From positions 1-64,000 of the forward strand of contig NZ_QZWZ01000010.1 of the NCBI RefSeq assembly GCF_003601975.1: a stretch of DNA of 64,000 bases. Direction: 5' to 3'. Source of the DNA: Mesorhizobium waimense (lineage in GTDB: Bacteria > Pseudomonadota > Alphaproteobacteria > Rhizobiales > Rhizobiaceae). Under the pieces are notes generated by a model. The model was not told the DNA's origin and searched no databases. It saw nothing but the letters and a program-made list of their open reading frames with translations. Positions 1 through 7,181 of this stretch are shown here, in pieces. Both the position numbers and the translations under genes were made by a program. The stretch's first letter is position 1. Each line of letters begins with the position of its first letter.

Positions 1-16
1 GGCTCAACTCGGCCAT
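1..16 (-). CDS. Possible 5' end of a minus-strand gene leaving the window
   Basis: An ATG on the minus strand at position 16 opens a frame reading M-A-E-L-S that runs off the left edge. An AGGAG sequence lies about 8 nt upstream, a good Shine-Dalgarno spacing. Only five codons are visible, so no function can be given. The call rests on the start codon and ribosome-binding site alone. Positions 17-143 show nothing else recognisable. Confidence 0.3.
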
Positions 17-143
17 CTCATTGCTCCTGTTCTCAAGATTGCGCTTCAACAGCCGCAATCCTTCAAAACAGAAGCCTCACACGCAAACCGACCCACAAAA
101 TGCCGCGTCAGCGGCTTCGTTCAATCCTGAATCTCAACAAGCC

Positions 144-386
144 TTAGAACGTGCTGGGCACGATCCAGGGGTTGATCTCGATGCCGAGACGCGGGCCCTT
201 GGCGGCGTCGGTCTTGGTCGCGCCGGTCTTGTCGACCGAGCCGGTCGTGCTGCAATCGAGCTTCACATTGGCGCTGGTATGGACGCAGGCCGTAGCCGGC
301 GCTTGCTTGGTCGGCTGGGTGGAGCCGGCGAAGGCCGCACCTGAAAACGCCAGCACCGCTGCGAGGGTGAGGATTGTCTTTTTCAT
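144..386 (-). CDS. Small secreted hypothetical protein
   Basis: An 80-residue protein. The N-terminus has two lysines, a hydrophobic stretch and an Ala-rich cleavage region (AAFAG near residues 17-21), a classic Sec signal peptide. The predicted mature part is about 60 residues, rich in Thr, Ala and Lys, with two cysteines that could pair in the periplasm. An in-frame ATG 18 nt further upstream exists, but the chosen ATG has GGAGA about 8 nt before it and puts the basic n-region at the start. I do not recognise the family. The promoter region carries striking TCGTAC...GTACGA palindromes, so it is probably a regulated gene, possibly by the nearby TetR protein, which is inference. Confidence 0.7.
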   Translation of the reverse strand: MKKTILTLAAVLAFSGAAFAGSTQPTKQAPATACVHTSANVKLDCSTTGSVDKTGATKTDAAKGPRLGIEINPWIVPSTF

Positions 387-410
387 GGTTTGTCTCCGGT
401 TCAATTTTCT

Positions 411-484
411 TCGTACATGTACGATACGACGTACATATACGTGTCGGAGATCGGGACTTCAAGTCAGAAATCGTACACGTACGA
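411..484. promoter_or_regulatory. Tandem palindromic operator-like sites upstream of the small secreted protein
   Basis: Two copies of TCGTAC-N2-GTACGA lie at 411-424 (TCGTACATGTACGA) and 471-484 (TCGTACACGTACGA). Their starts are exactly 60 bp apart. A related dyad, ACGTA-N4-TACGT, lies between them at 429-442. All three are within about 100 bp of the 386 start codon, where a repressor or activator dimer would act. A GTACGA half-site recurs over the promoter of the TetR gene (1376-1381). The rest of 387-683 shows nothing else. The palindromes are seen directly; the regulator is inferred. Confidence 0.6.
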
Positions 485-683
485 ACAAATTTTCTTCAAA
501 TGCCAAAATGCCGCAAGGCATGGCAAGAACCTGCTCCATCCCGATGAAATCGCGATGGGCTCTATCTCTTTGTTTGAGCGGGATGTTTTCCAAACCGAAG
601 GTCGGCGCAGCAAAAGCCGGATCCCGGTTCGGGATCATGTTCCAGACGCCGGCTGGATCAAACGATGTGGGACTGCAGGCCTA

Positions 684-1328
684 TCAGCAGTTGACCGGCG
701 TATCGGTCAGCGGCGGCACGTCCTGCGTCGAGAGCGTGGCAAGCGTGAAATCGCACATCCGCTTCACGAAGGCCTGCGGGTCACCGAAGGGGTAGAACGG
801 AAAGGTGATCAGCAGCGAGATTGTGCCGTGGCCCACTGCCCACAGCATGGTGGCGATGGCGCGCGGATCGCCCTTGAGCTTGCCGGCGGCAACGCAGGCC
901 TCGACTCTGCTAATCAGCGCTTTCATCGCCGGGTTGCTCTCTTCCATCTCCGCGTAGGTCCTGCCTTCCGGCGGCTTGGTCTTTTCGGTCATGAAGACGG
1001 TGCGATATTCATTGGGATTGCCGAGGCCGAAGGCGGCGTATTCGGTCATGACCGCCTGCAATGCCTCGATCGGATCGTCGGACGGATGCTCCTCGATGCG
1101 GCGGGCAAGTGTCTCGAACGCATCCTCGGCCAATGCGAAGAGGATGTCCTGCTTGTCGGCGAAATAGGAATAGACTGACATCGGTGCATAGCCGACGCGC
1201 TTGGCCAGCTTGCGGATGGTCAGGCCTTCATAGCCTTCTTCCTGCACAAGCTTGTGCGCCGCCTCGACCAATTCGGAGCGCAGTTCGGCCTTCTGTCTTT
1301 CGCGGCGGTTCTGGACGCTAAGCGGCAA
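684..1328 (-). CDS. TetR/AcrR family transcriptional regulator
   Basis: A 214-residue one-component regulator. The N-terminal TetR DNA-binding domain spans about residues 14-70, with the helix-turn-helix around 36-56 (LTIRKLAKRVGYAPMSVYSY). The C-terminal ligand/dimerisation domain is divergent, as usual for the family, so the ligand cannot be told. Length is typical. The start is a TTG codon preceded by an AGG-rich sequence (AGGCAGGAA); no better in-frame ATG is visible upstream. It lies 91 nt downstream of the SDR at 1420-2196 on the same strand, so it could regulate the acyl-CoA cluster, the secreted-protein gene, or itself. Confidence 0.85.
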   Translation of the reverse strand: MPLSVQNRRERQKAELRSELVEAAHKLVQEEGYEGLTIRKLAKRVGYAPMSVYSYFADKQDILFALAEDAFETLARRIEEHPSDDPIEALQAVMTEYAAFGLGNPNEYRTVFMTEKTKPPEGRTYAEMEESNPAMKALISRVEACVAAGKLKGDPRAIATMLWAVGHGTISLLITFPFYPFGDPQAFVKRMCDFTLATLSTQDVPPLTDTPVNC

Positions 1329-1356
1329 TTCCTGCCTGCCTTTGTTGTTGGTTGCC

Positions 1357-1385
1357 TCACTAAATTATATACGCTGTACGAAAAC
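1357..1385 (-). promoter_or_regulatory. Probable promoter of the TetR gene with a TGTACG half-site
   Basis: On the minus strand this reads TCGTACAGCGTATATAAT, a TATAAT-like -10 directly abutting a TCGTACA half-site. The half-site matches the arms of the palindromes at 411-424 and 471-484. It would place a repressor over the -10 region, as expected for TetR autoregulation. Only one arm is well conserved here, so this is suggestive only. Confidence 0.35.
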
Positions 1386-1419
1386 GGACAAGGGTGGGGT
1401 AAGTTCCCCCGGCGTCACA

Positions 1420-2196
1420 TCAGATCGCGCCAATGCCGCCATCGACGGCGAGCGTATGGCCGGTCATGAAGGAATTGGTCGGATCGGCAGCGAACAGGAT
1501 GGCGGTGATGACCTCGTCCACTTCGGCGACCCGTTTCATAGGCACGCCCCGCGTCAGCTCGGCCAGCGCCTCGGCCTCCGGTGCGCCGCTGCCGCGAACA
1601 AAACCGTCGACCATCGCCGTGCGTGTATGCGCCGGGCAGACGGCGTTTATACGTATCCCCTTGGTGGCGTATTCGGCGGCCGCCGATTTCGTCAGCCCGA
1701 CGACGCCATGCTTGGCGGCGGCATAGACCGACAGTTTCGGTGCGCCGCCAAGTCCGGCGACCGAGGCGATGTTGACGATCGTGCCGCCCTTGCCGGTCTC
1801 CTTGAATTGCCGCTCCATCAGCGGGATCTGGTGCTTCATCGCAAAGAAGACGCCCAGAAGGTCGACCTCGAGCACCCGGCGCGCTTCGTCGGATGCCACC
1901 TGCGGCAGGCGGACGAAGGCGTGGACGATGCCGGCATTGTTGACAGCGACGTCGAGCCGGCCGAACCGTTCCGTCGCCAGTGTGACCAGGTCTTCCGACA
2001 GTTTCTCGTCGGCGATGTTGCCGGCAAGGATCGCCGTCTCGGCTTCCAGCGTTTCGGCAAAGGCGGCCAATGCTTTTCCGTCCAGATCCGAAAGAACCAG
2101 CCGCGCACCCTCGGCGGCAAAGCCCTTGGCCGCGCCGCGGCCGAGGCCGCCGGCAGCGCCCGTTATCAGCACCGTCGCTCCGTCGAAACGATCCAT
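1420..2196 (-). CDS. SDR family NAD(P)-dependent oxidoreductase
   Basis: A 258-residue classical short-chain dehydrogenase. It has the cofactor motif TGAAGGLG at residues 12-19, NNAG at 86-89, catalytic Ser145 and the YAAAK pair Tyr158/Lys162, and ends in a DGG-containing tail. The substrate is not determined by these motifs. The neighbours (acyl-CoA dehydrogenase, MaoC hydratase, APH-type kinase) make a 3-hydroxyacyl-CoA or hydroxy-acid dehydrogenase step likely. It follows the kinase gene by 19 nt on the same strand, so it is probably the last gene of that operon. The start is supported by GGGAGAG upstream. Compare LvaD, the SDR of the Pseudomonas levulinate pathway. Confidence 0.88.
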   Translation of the reverse strand: MDRFDGATVLITGAAGGLGRGAAKGFAAEGARLVLSDLDGKALAAFAETLEAETAILAGNIADEKLSEDLVTLATERFGRLDVAVNNAGIVHAFVRLPQVASDEARRVLEVDLLGVFFAMKHQIPLMERQFKETGKGGTIVNIASVAGLGGAPKLSVYAAAKHGVVGLTKSAAAEYATKGIRINAVCPAHTRTAMVDGFVRGSGAPEAEALAELTRGVPMKRVAEVDEVITAILFAADPTNSFMTGHTLAVDGGIGAI

Positions 2197-2215
2197 CGCC
2201 CAGCTCTCCCAATTT

Positions 2216-3256
2216 TCAAGTCTTCTTGTCGACCAGTTTCACCGCCAGGCCGGCCAGCAGCCTGACCGCTTCGCCATAGGTTTTCGCCTTTTCCGGATTG
2301 GAGGCGTTGCCGTCCAGCGCGCGCCGGTAGACTCCCTGGCAGATCGCCGCCAGCCGGAAGAAGGAGAAAGCGAGGAAGAAGGTCCAGTTGCCGATGCCGG
2401 CAAGCCCGCGCCGGCTGCAATAGGCGTCGACATAGGCTTCTTCCGAGGGCAAGCCGAGCGTCGCGCGGTCGATGCCGCCGAGGCCACGAAAGCCCGACGC
2501 ATGCGGCAGGCGCCATTGCATGCACTGATAGGCGATGTCGGCGAAGGGGTGGCCGAGCGTCGACAATTCCCAGTCAAGCACCGCCAGCACCCTGGGTTCG
2601 CCGGTTGCGAAGATCATGTTGTCCAGACGGTAGTCGCCATGCACCAGCGAGACACGGCCGTCATCGGCCGGCATATGTGTCTCCAGCCAGGTAATCAGCC
2701 GGTCCATGTCGGCCACCTCGCCGGTTTCGGAAGCGCGGTACTGGCTGGTCCAGCGCGCGAACTGGCGCTCGAAATAGCTGCCGGGCTTGCCGAAGTCGCC
2801 GAGACCCACGGCCTCCACGTCGACGTCATGCAGGGCGGCGAGTGTTGCATTCATGGCGTCGTAGATCGCAGTGCGTTCGTCGTTGCCCGATGCTTCCGGC
2901 AAGGACGGATCCCAGAAGATGCGACCGTCGAGGAAGTCCATGACATAGAACATGCGGCCGATAGGCGAGTCCTCACCGGACAAATGCAGCATGGCGGGCA
3001 CCGGCACAGCTGTTCCGGCAAGCGCCTGCATCACCCTGAATTCGCGGTCGACCTGATGCGCGGATTTCAGCAACTGTCCCGGTGGCTTGGCGCGCAATAC
3101 ATAGCGGCCGCTTGCCGCCGTCAAAAGATAGGTCGGGTTCGATTGCCCGGATTTGAATTTTTCGATCGCGCTAAGTCCGGCAAAACCCGGAATATGCGCT
3201 TCGAGATAGGGCGCAAGCGCTTTCTGATCGAGCGTGTTCGGATCGTTATCGCTCAT
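2216..3256 (-). CDS. APH-family phosphotransferase (ACAD10/11- or LvaA-like acyl kinase)
   Basis: A 346-residue kinase-fold protein. Visible motifs are an ATP-binding Lys57 in LRAK, the Brenner loop HGDYRLDN at residues 206-213 (catalytic Asp208, metal-binding Asn213), and the metal-binding DWE at 228-230. This subgroup is not aminoglycoside resistance. It matches the kinase part of ACAD10/ACAD11 and LvaA, which phosphorylate the 4-hydroxyl of 4-hydroxyacyl-CoA so that an acyl-CoA dehydrogenase partner can remove phosphate. Such a dehydrogenase is encoded divergently at 4722-5963. The start overlaps the MaoC stop as ATGA. The family is clear; the substrate is inferred from context. Confidence 0.85.
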   Translation of the reverse strand: MSDNDPNTLDQKALAPYLEAHIPGFAGLSAIEKFKSGQSNPTYLLTAASGRYVLRAKPPGQLLKSAHQVDREFRVMQALAGTAVPVPAMLHLSGEDSPIGRMFYVMDFLDGRIFWDPSLPEASGNDERTAIYDAMNATLAALHDVDVEAVGLGDFGKPGSYFERQFARWTSQYRASETGEVADMDRLITWLETHMPADDGRVSLVHGDYRLDNMIFATGEPRVLAVLDWELSTLGHPFADIAYQCMQWRLPHASGFRGLGGIDRATLGLPSEEAYVDAYCSRRGLAGIGNWTFFLAFSFFRLAAICQGVYRRALDGNASNPEKAKTYGEAVRLLAGLAVKLVDKKT

Positions 3257-3780
3257 GCCGTCTCTGGCTGGCGTTCGATCAGCGTCAGGGTCAGCCAGCG
3301 GGCGGTCAGCGCCGGCTTCTTCGAGCCCTCGATCTCGATGGCCACATCATGCGCCGTCTGCACCCAGCCCGAGGGCCGGACCTTGACGTCGGCCAGCACG
3401 AAACGGGTTCGGATGCGCGCGCCGGTCTTCACCGGCGCCAGGAAGCGTAGAGAATCGAAGCCGTGGTTGACGCCCATCTTGCTGTTTTCGAGCGGCGGCA
3501 TGGTCTCGAAGGTCATCGCCGAAAGCAGCGACAGCGACAGGAAGCCATGTGCGATGGTGCCGCCAAAAGGCGTCTCCAGCCTGGCGCGTTCGGGATCGCA
3601 ATGGATGAACTGGTGGTCGTCGGTGGCGTCGGCGAATTGGTCGATCATGCGCTGAGTGACGACGCGCCATGGCGATACGCCGACTTCCTTGCCGACGCTG
3701 GCCAGAAGCACATCGAGACTGATCGGTTCCACGCTGATGTCCTCCACTTCGCCCGCCGGCTTCTCCGGCCGACATGTCAT
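3253..3780 (-). CDS. MaoC family dehydratase (hot-dog fold hydratase)
   Basis: A 175-residue single hot-dog domain protein. The hydratase signature is at residues 49-82: Asp55 and His60 in DATDDHQFIH, then PFGGTIAHGFLSLSLL. These are the catalytic Asp/His and the CoA-pocket region of R-specific enoyl-CoA hydratases. It probably hydrates or dehydrates an acyl-CoA intermediate in the surrounding pathway. The chosen ATG at 3780 overlaps the stop of the upstream SDR as ATGA, and its own stop overlaps the kinase start as ATGA. This makes a translationally coupled SDR-MaoC-kinase run. A longer frame extends upstream but only into the SDR gene. Confidence 0.88.
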   Translation of the reverse strand: MTCRPEKPAGEVEDISVEPISLDVLLASVGKEVGVSPWRVVTQRMIDQFADATDDHQFIHCDPERARLETPFGGTIAHGFLSLSLLSAMTFETMPPLENSKMGVNHGFDSLRFLAPVKTGARIRTRFVLADVKVRPSGWVQTAHDVAIEIEGSKKPALTARWLTLTLIERQPETA

Positions 3781-4592
3781 TCCTTGAACAATTTCAGCCC
3801 GTGCTGCACCGACTGCCCGCCGTCGATCGGCAGGATGGCGCCGGTAACATAGCTGCCGGCACGGCTGCACAAATAAAGTGTTGCGCCGGCAATGTCATCT
3901 GGGGTGCCGATGCGGCCGATCGGAACATGGTTGCCGACATGTTTCGCCTGTTCCTCGGTTCCGGTGGCGAAAGCGGTCATGCGGCTCTGGAACGGGCCGG
4001 GGGCAAAAGCATTGACGGTGATGCGGCGGCCGGCGAACTCGATCGACAGCGTGCGCGTCAGATGGTGAACCGCGGCTTTGGAAGCGGTGTAGGAATAGGC
4101 GTCGTCGGCCAGTGGCTGGGTGCCCATGACCGAGCCCAGATTGATCACCCGGGCCGGATCCTCGTCGCTGGCGGCGGCATCGAGCAGCGGCAAGAGCTCG
4201 CGCGTCAGGTGGAAGACGGCGGTGACGTTGACGCCGAACACCTTGGCCCAGGCCGAATAAGGAAAGCTCTCCAGCGGCGCGCCCCAGGAAACGCCGGCAT
4301 TGTTGACCAGTATGTGCAGTTTTTCGGTGCGCGTCTTCACTTCGGCGACTAAAGCCGCAATGCCAGCCTCGCTGGAGACATCGCCGGCAAAGCCCTCCGC
4401 GCGGCCGGAGGCGCCGAGACCGTTCAGTTCAGCGGCGACCTTGACGCAGTCCTCGCCCTTGCGCGAGGCGATCATGACGCTGGTGCCGGCCCTGACCAGG
4501 GCTGTCGCCGCCATACGGCCGATGCCGGTCGCGGCCCCGGTGACCAGCGCGGTCTTGCCGGCGACCGAAAACAGCTCGTCCAGGTAACTCAT
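3777..4592 (-). CDS. SDR family oxidoreductase
   Basis: A 271-residue classical SDR: cofactor motif TGAATGIG at residues 18-25, NNAG at 97-100, Ser154, and Tyr168/Lys172 in YTASK. The C-terminal DGG tail is present. It is the first gene of the minus-strand operon SDR-MaoC-kinase-SDR. A strong AGGAGG lies 8-13 nt before the ATG at 4592, which settles the start even though the open frame extends further upstream across the divergent gene. Function is probably an alcohol or 3-hydroxyacyl-CoA dehydrogenase of the acyl-CoA pathway; substrate unknown. The 129-nt gap to the divergent acyl-CoA dehydrogenase must hold both promoters. Confidence 0.88.
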   Translation of the reverse strand: MSYLDELFSVAGKTALVTGAATGIGRMAATALVRAGTSVMIASRKGEDCVKVAAELNGLGASGRAEGFAGDVSSEAGIAALVAEVKTRTEKLHILVNNAGVSWGAPLESFPYSAWAKVFGVNVTAVFHLTRELLPLLDAAASDEDPARVINLGSVMGTQPLADDAYSYTASKAAVHHLTRTLSIEFAGRRITVNAFAPGPFQSRMTAFATGTEEQAKHVGNHVPIGRIGTPDDIAGATLYLCSRAGSYVTGAILPIDGGQSVQHGLKLFKE

Positions 4593-4721
4593 CGCATTTC
4601 CTCCGCCTTGCCCTTTGTCTCGCGGTCGGGCGAAAGGGCTCGCGTTGACAAGGCTACCCGAAGTACGGTCATCCTTGCCACGGGTAAAGGGCCTGGATGC
4701 GCGTTGGAGGGCCGGAGATCG

Positions 4722-5963
4722 ATGTCGGACATGAATCTGGGCATGACCGAGCGGCTTAAGCCGATCCACGCGCGCGTCGCGGCGATGGTGCGCGACGAGA
4801 TCATGCCGCTCGGCGAGGAATTTTTGGCCGAGATCGGCAAGGGCGGCGACCGCTGGGTCTACACCGACCGCCAGACGGAAATCCTCGAAGGGCCGAAGAA
4901 AACGGCAAAAGAGCGCGGCCTGTGGAATTTCTGGCTGACCGGTTCGGAACGCGGCTACGGGCTTTCCACCGTCGAATATGCCTATCTCGCCGAAGAGATG
5001 GGCAAGACGCATCTGGGCGCCGAGACCTTCAACTGCTCGGCGCCCGACACCGGCAACATGGAGGTGCTGGAGCGCTACGGTTCGGCCGAACACAAGCAGC
5101 AATGGCTGGAACCGCTGCTCGACGGCAAGATCCGCTCGGCCTATCTGATGACCGAGCCCGATGTGGCGTCCTCCGACGCCACCAATATTTCGATGCGCTG
5201 CGAGCGGCACGGCGCCGACTATGTGCTGAACGGCGAGAAATGGTGGGCATCGGGTGCCGGCGATCCGCGCTGCGCCATCTATATCGTCATGGTCAGGACC
5301 GGCGGCGAGGATGAGCCGCAGCACCGCCGGCATTCGATGATTCTGGTGCCGTCGGACACGAAAGGCGTGACCAAGGTGCGGGCCATGCAGGTCTATGGTG
5401 ACGATGATGCGCCGCATGGCCACATGCATCTCAGGTTCGATAATGTGCGGGTACCGGCGTCAAACCTCATCCTCGGCGAGGGCAGGGGGTTCGAGATCGC
5501 GCAGGGGCGGCTCGGGCCGGGCCGCATCCATCACTGCATGCGCGCCATCGGTCAGGCCGAGATGGCGCTGGAGATGCTGTGCCAGCGCTCGGTGCGGCGC
5601 GAGGCCTTCGGCCAGACCCTGGCCAAGCTCGGCGCCAATTTCGATATCATCGCCGAATGCCGCATGGAGATCGAGATGGCCAGGCTGCTTTGCCTCAAGG
5701 CGGCGTGGATGATCGACCAGGGCGATGCGCGTGCGGCCGCGCCCTGGATCAGCCAGATCAAGGTCATCGCGCCGCGGGTTGCGCTCAAGGTCACCGACGA
5801 GGCGGTGCAGATGTTCGGCGCGCAAGGCATCAGCCAGGATACGCCGCTGGCGCGCTCATGGACGCATCTCAGGACGCTGCGGCTGGCCGATGGGCCGGAC
5901 GCCGTGCATCGCCGGCAGGTGGCGCGTACGGAATTGAAGAAGTACACGCAGGAAAAGGTCTGA
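4722..5963 (+). CDS. Acyl-CoA dehydrogenase, ACAD10/11-like
   Basis: A 413-residue FAD enzyme that removes two hydrogens from an acyl-CoA, or, in the ACAD10/11-LvaC group, processes 4-phospho-acyl-CoA. Recognisable parts are the flavin/substrate segment YLMTEPDVASSDATN, the arginine-rich GPGRIHH segment, QMFGAQGISQDTPLA, and a C-terminal DGPDAVH region. The start at 4722 has GGAG 8 nt upstream and begins MSDMNLG. The frame extends 38 codons further but through unconservative sequence. It is divergent from the SDR-MaoC-kinase operon and followed 48 nt later by an MDR reductase. Pairing with the kinase across the promoter is the main clue to its role. Confidence 0.9.
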   Translation: MSDMNLGMTERLKPIHARVAAMVRDEIMPLGEEFLAEIGKGGDRWVYTDRQTEILEGPKKTAKERGLWNFWLTGSERGYGLSTVEYAYLAEEMGKTHLGAETFNCSAPDTGNMEVLERYGSAEHKQQWLEPLLDGKIRSAYLMTEPDVASSDATNISMRCERHGADYVLNGEKWWASGAGDPRCAIYIVMVRTGGEDEPQHRRHSMILVPSDTKGVTKVRAMQVYGDDDAPHGHMHLRFDNVRVPASNLILGEGRGFEIAQGRLGPGRIHHCMRAIGQAEMALEMLCQRSVRREAFGQTLAKLGANFDIIAECRMEIEMARLLCLKAAWMIDQGDARAAAPWISQIKVIAPRVALKVTDEAVQMFGAQGISQDTPLARSWTHLRTLRLADGPDAVHRRQVARTELKKYTQEKV

Positions 5964-6011
5964 GCAGCGGCTTGGCCAACCACCACTGCGCGACAAGCAA
6001 GGAGTTCCCCG

Positions 6012-7049
6012 ATGGCCATCCCGTCCGAGATGAAGGCGCTGCTGCTCGTTGGCGACGGCTATACGAGAACGCCGTCTGCTAGCGCGCTGGAGGCGATGGA
6101 GCCGTATCTAGAGCAGGGCACAATCGCCGTGCCGACGCCTGGACCGACGCAGGTGCTGATCAAGGTCAGCCTCGCCTCGATCAATCCATCGGATGTTGCC
6201 TTCATCAAGGGCCAGTACGGCCAGCCGCGTGCCAAGGGCCAGCCTGCCGGCTTCGAGGGAGTGGGCACGGTCGTAGCCAGCGGTGACGAGCCTTACCCAA
6301 AAAACCTGGTCGGCAAGCGCGTCGCCTTCGCCACCGGCGTCACCAATTGGGGCTCCTGGGCGGAATATGCCGTCGCCGAGGCCGTCGTCTGCATCCCGCT
6401 GCTCGACACGGTGCGCGACGAGGACGGTGCGGCGATGATCGTCAACCCGCTCACCGCGCTCGCCATGTTCGACATCGTCAAGCAGGAAGGCGAAAAAGCC
6501 TTCATCATGACCGCCGGCGCCAGCCAGCTCTGCAAGCTGATTTCTGGGCTTGCCAAGGAGGAAGGCTACAGGCCGATCGTCACCGTGCGCCGCGACGAGC
6601 AGGTAGCGTTGCTGAAGGAGATCGGCGCGGTCCATGTGCTCAACGAGAAGGCGGCGGATTTCAAGACTGCCTTGCGCGACGTGATCAAGGCCGAGCAACC
6701 GCGCATCTTCCTCGACGCGGTGACCGGGCCGCTGGCCTCGACCATCTTCGACGCCATGCCGAAGCGCTCGCGCTGGATCATCTACGGACGGCTCGATGGC
6801 GAGACGACGGTGATCCGCGAGCCCGGCCAACTGATCTTCCAGCACAAGCACATCGAGGGTTTTTGGCTGAGCGAATGGATGCGCCAGTTCCGCGACAAGC
6901 GCGGCCCGGCGATCATGGAGGCACAGAAGCGCTTTTCAGATGGGCGCTGGTCGACAGATGTGACGGCGGTGGTGCCGCTGGCGCAGGCGATGGCGAAGGT
7001 TCCGGCGGAACTCGCCAAGCCGAATGGGAAGGTATTCATCAAGCCGTAG
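6012..7049 (+). CDS. Zinc-type/quinone-oxidoreductase-like MDR family dehydrogenase
   Basis: A 345-residue medium-chain dehydrogenase/reductase. The N-terminal GroES-like substrate domain (about 25-130) has SINPSDVAFIKGQYG and GFEGVG. The Rossmann domain (about 150-300) has a TAGASQLCK cofactor turn. The structural-zinc cysteine cluster of true zinc alcohol dehydrogenases is absent, so it fits the quinone oxidoreductase / enoyl reductase side of the family. AAGGAG sits 8 nt before the ATG. It follows the acyl-CoA dehydrogenase and probably shares its transcript, reducing an enone or enoyl intermediate. The gene ends at a palindromic repeat. Confidence 0.85.
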   Translation: MAIPSEMKALLLVGDGYTRTPSASALEAMEPYLEQGTIAVPTPGPTQVLIKVSLASINPSDVAFIKGQYGQPRAKGQPAGFEGVGTVVASGDEPYPKNLVGKRVAFATGVTNWGSWAEYAVAEAVVCIPLLDTVRDEDGAAMIVNPLTALAMFDIVKQEGEKAFIMTAGASQLCKLISGLAKEEGYRPIVTVRRDEQVALLKEIGAVHVLNEKAADFKTALRDVIKAEQPRIFLDAVTGPLASTIFDAMPKRSRWIIYGRLDGETTVIREPGQLIFQHKHIEGFWLSEWMRQFRDKRGPAIMEAQKRFSDGRWSTDVTAVVPLAQAMAKVPAELAKPNGKVFIKP

Positions 7050-7060
7050 GCGCAGCCTTC

Positions 7061-7175
7061 CCTTCGCCCCGTTTACGGTGAGAAGGTGGCCCGAAGGGCA
7101 GCGCCCACCTTGGTGAAGTTTGCACCTGCCCCTCACCTACCTGCCGGTCTCCTCTCCCCGTAAACGGGCGAGGAA
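7061..7175. repeat. Rhizobial intergenic palindromic repeat (RIME-like), copy 1
   Basis: The spacer between convergent genes carries an inverted repeat: CGCCCCGTTTACGGTGAGAA near 7065-7085 and its partner CTCTCCCCGTAAACGGGCG near 7152-7170. Inside is CACCTGCCCCTCACC...CTGCCGG. The same words (CCCTCA, CTGCCGGCA, CTTCTCCCCGTA) recur at 16498-16608 and 31769-31892. It fits the rhizobial intergenic mosaic elements. It may act as a bidirectional transcription end between the MDR and RND genes. Confidence 0.65.
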
Positions 7176-7181
7176 CGCTAA

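Noticed and set aside
1769..3655. 628-codon plus-strand frame over the SDR, kinase and MaoC genes
   Set aside because: Antisense shadow; no recognisable domain, while the minus-strand genes have intact catalytic motifs and ATGA overlaps.
4645..4669. TTGACA at 4645 as a promoter for the acyl-CoA dehydrogenase gene
   Set aside because: No acceptable -10 at 16-18 nt; the promoter must be in this gap but cannot be placed.
3777..5429. SDR gene extended to 550 codons
   Set aside because: The extra N-terminal 279 codons are antisense to the acyl-CoA dehydrogenase; a strong AGGAGG fixes the SDR start at 4592.
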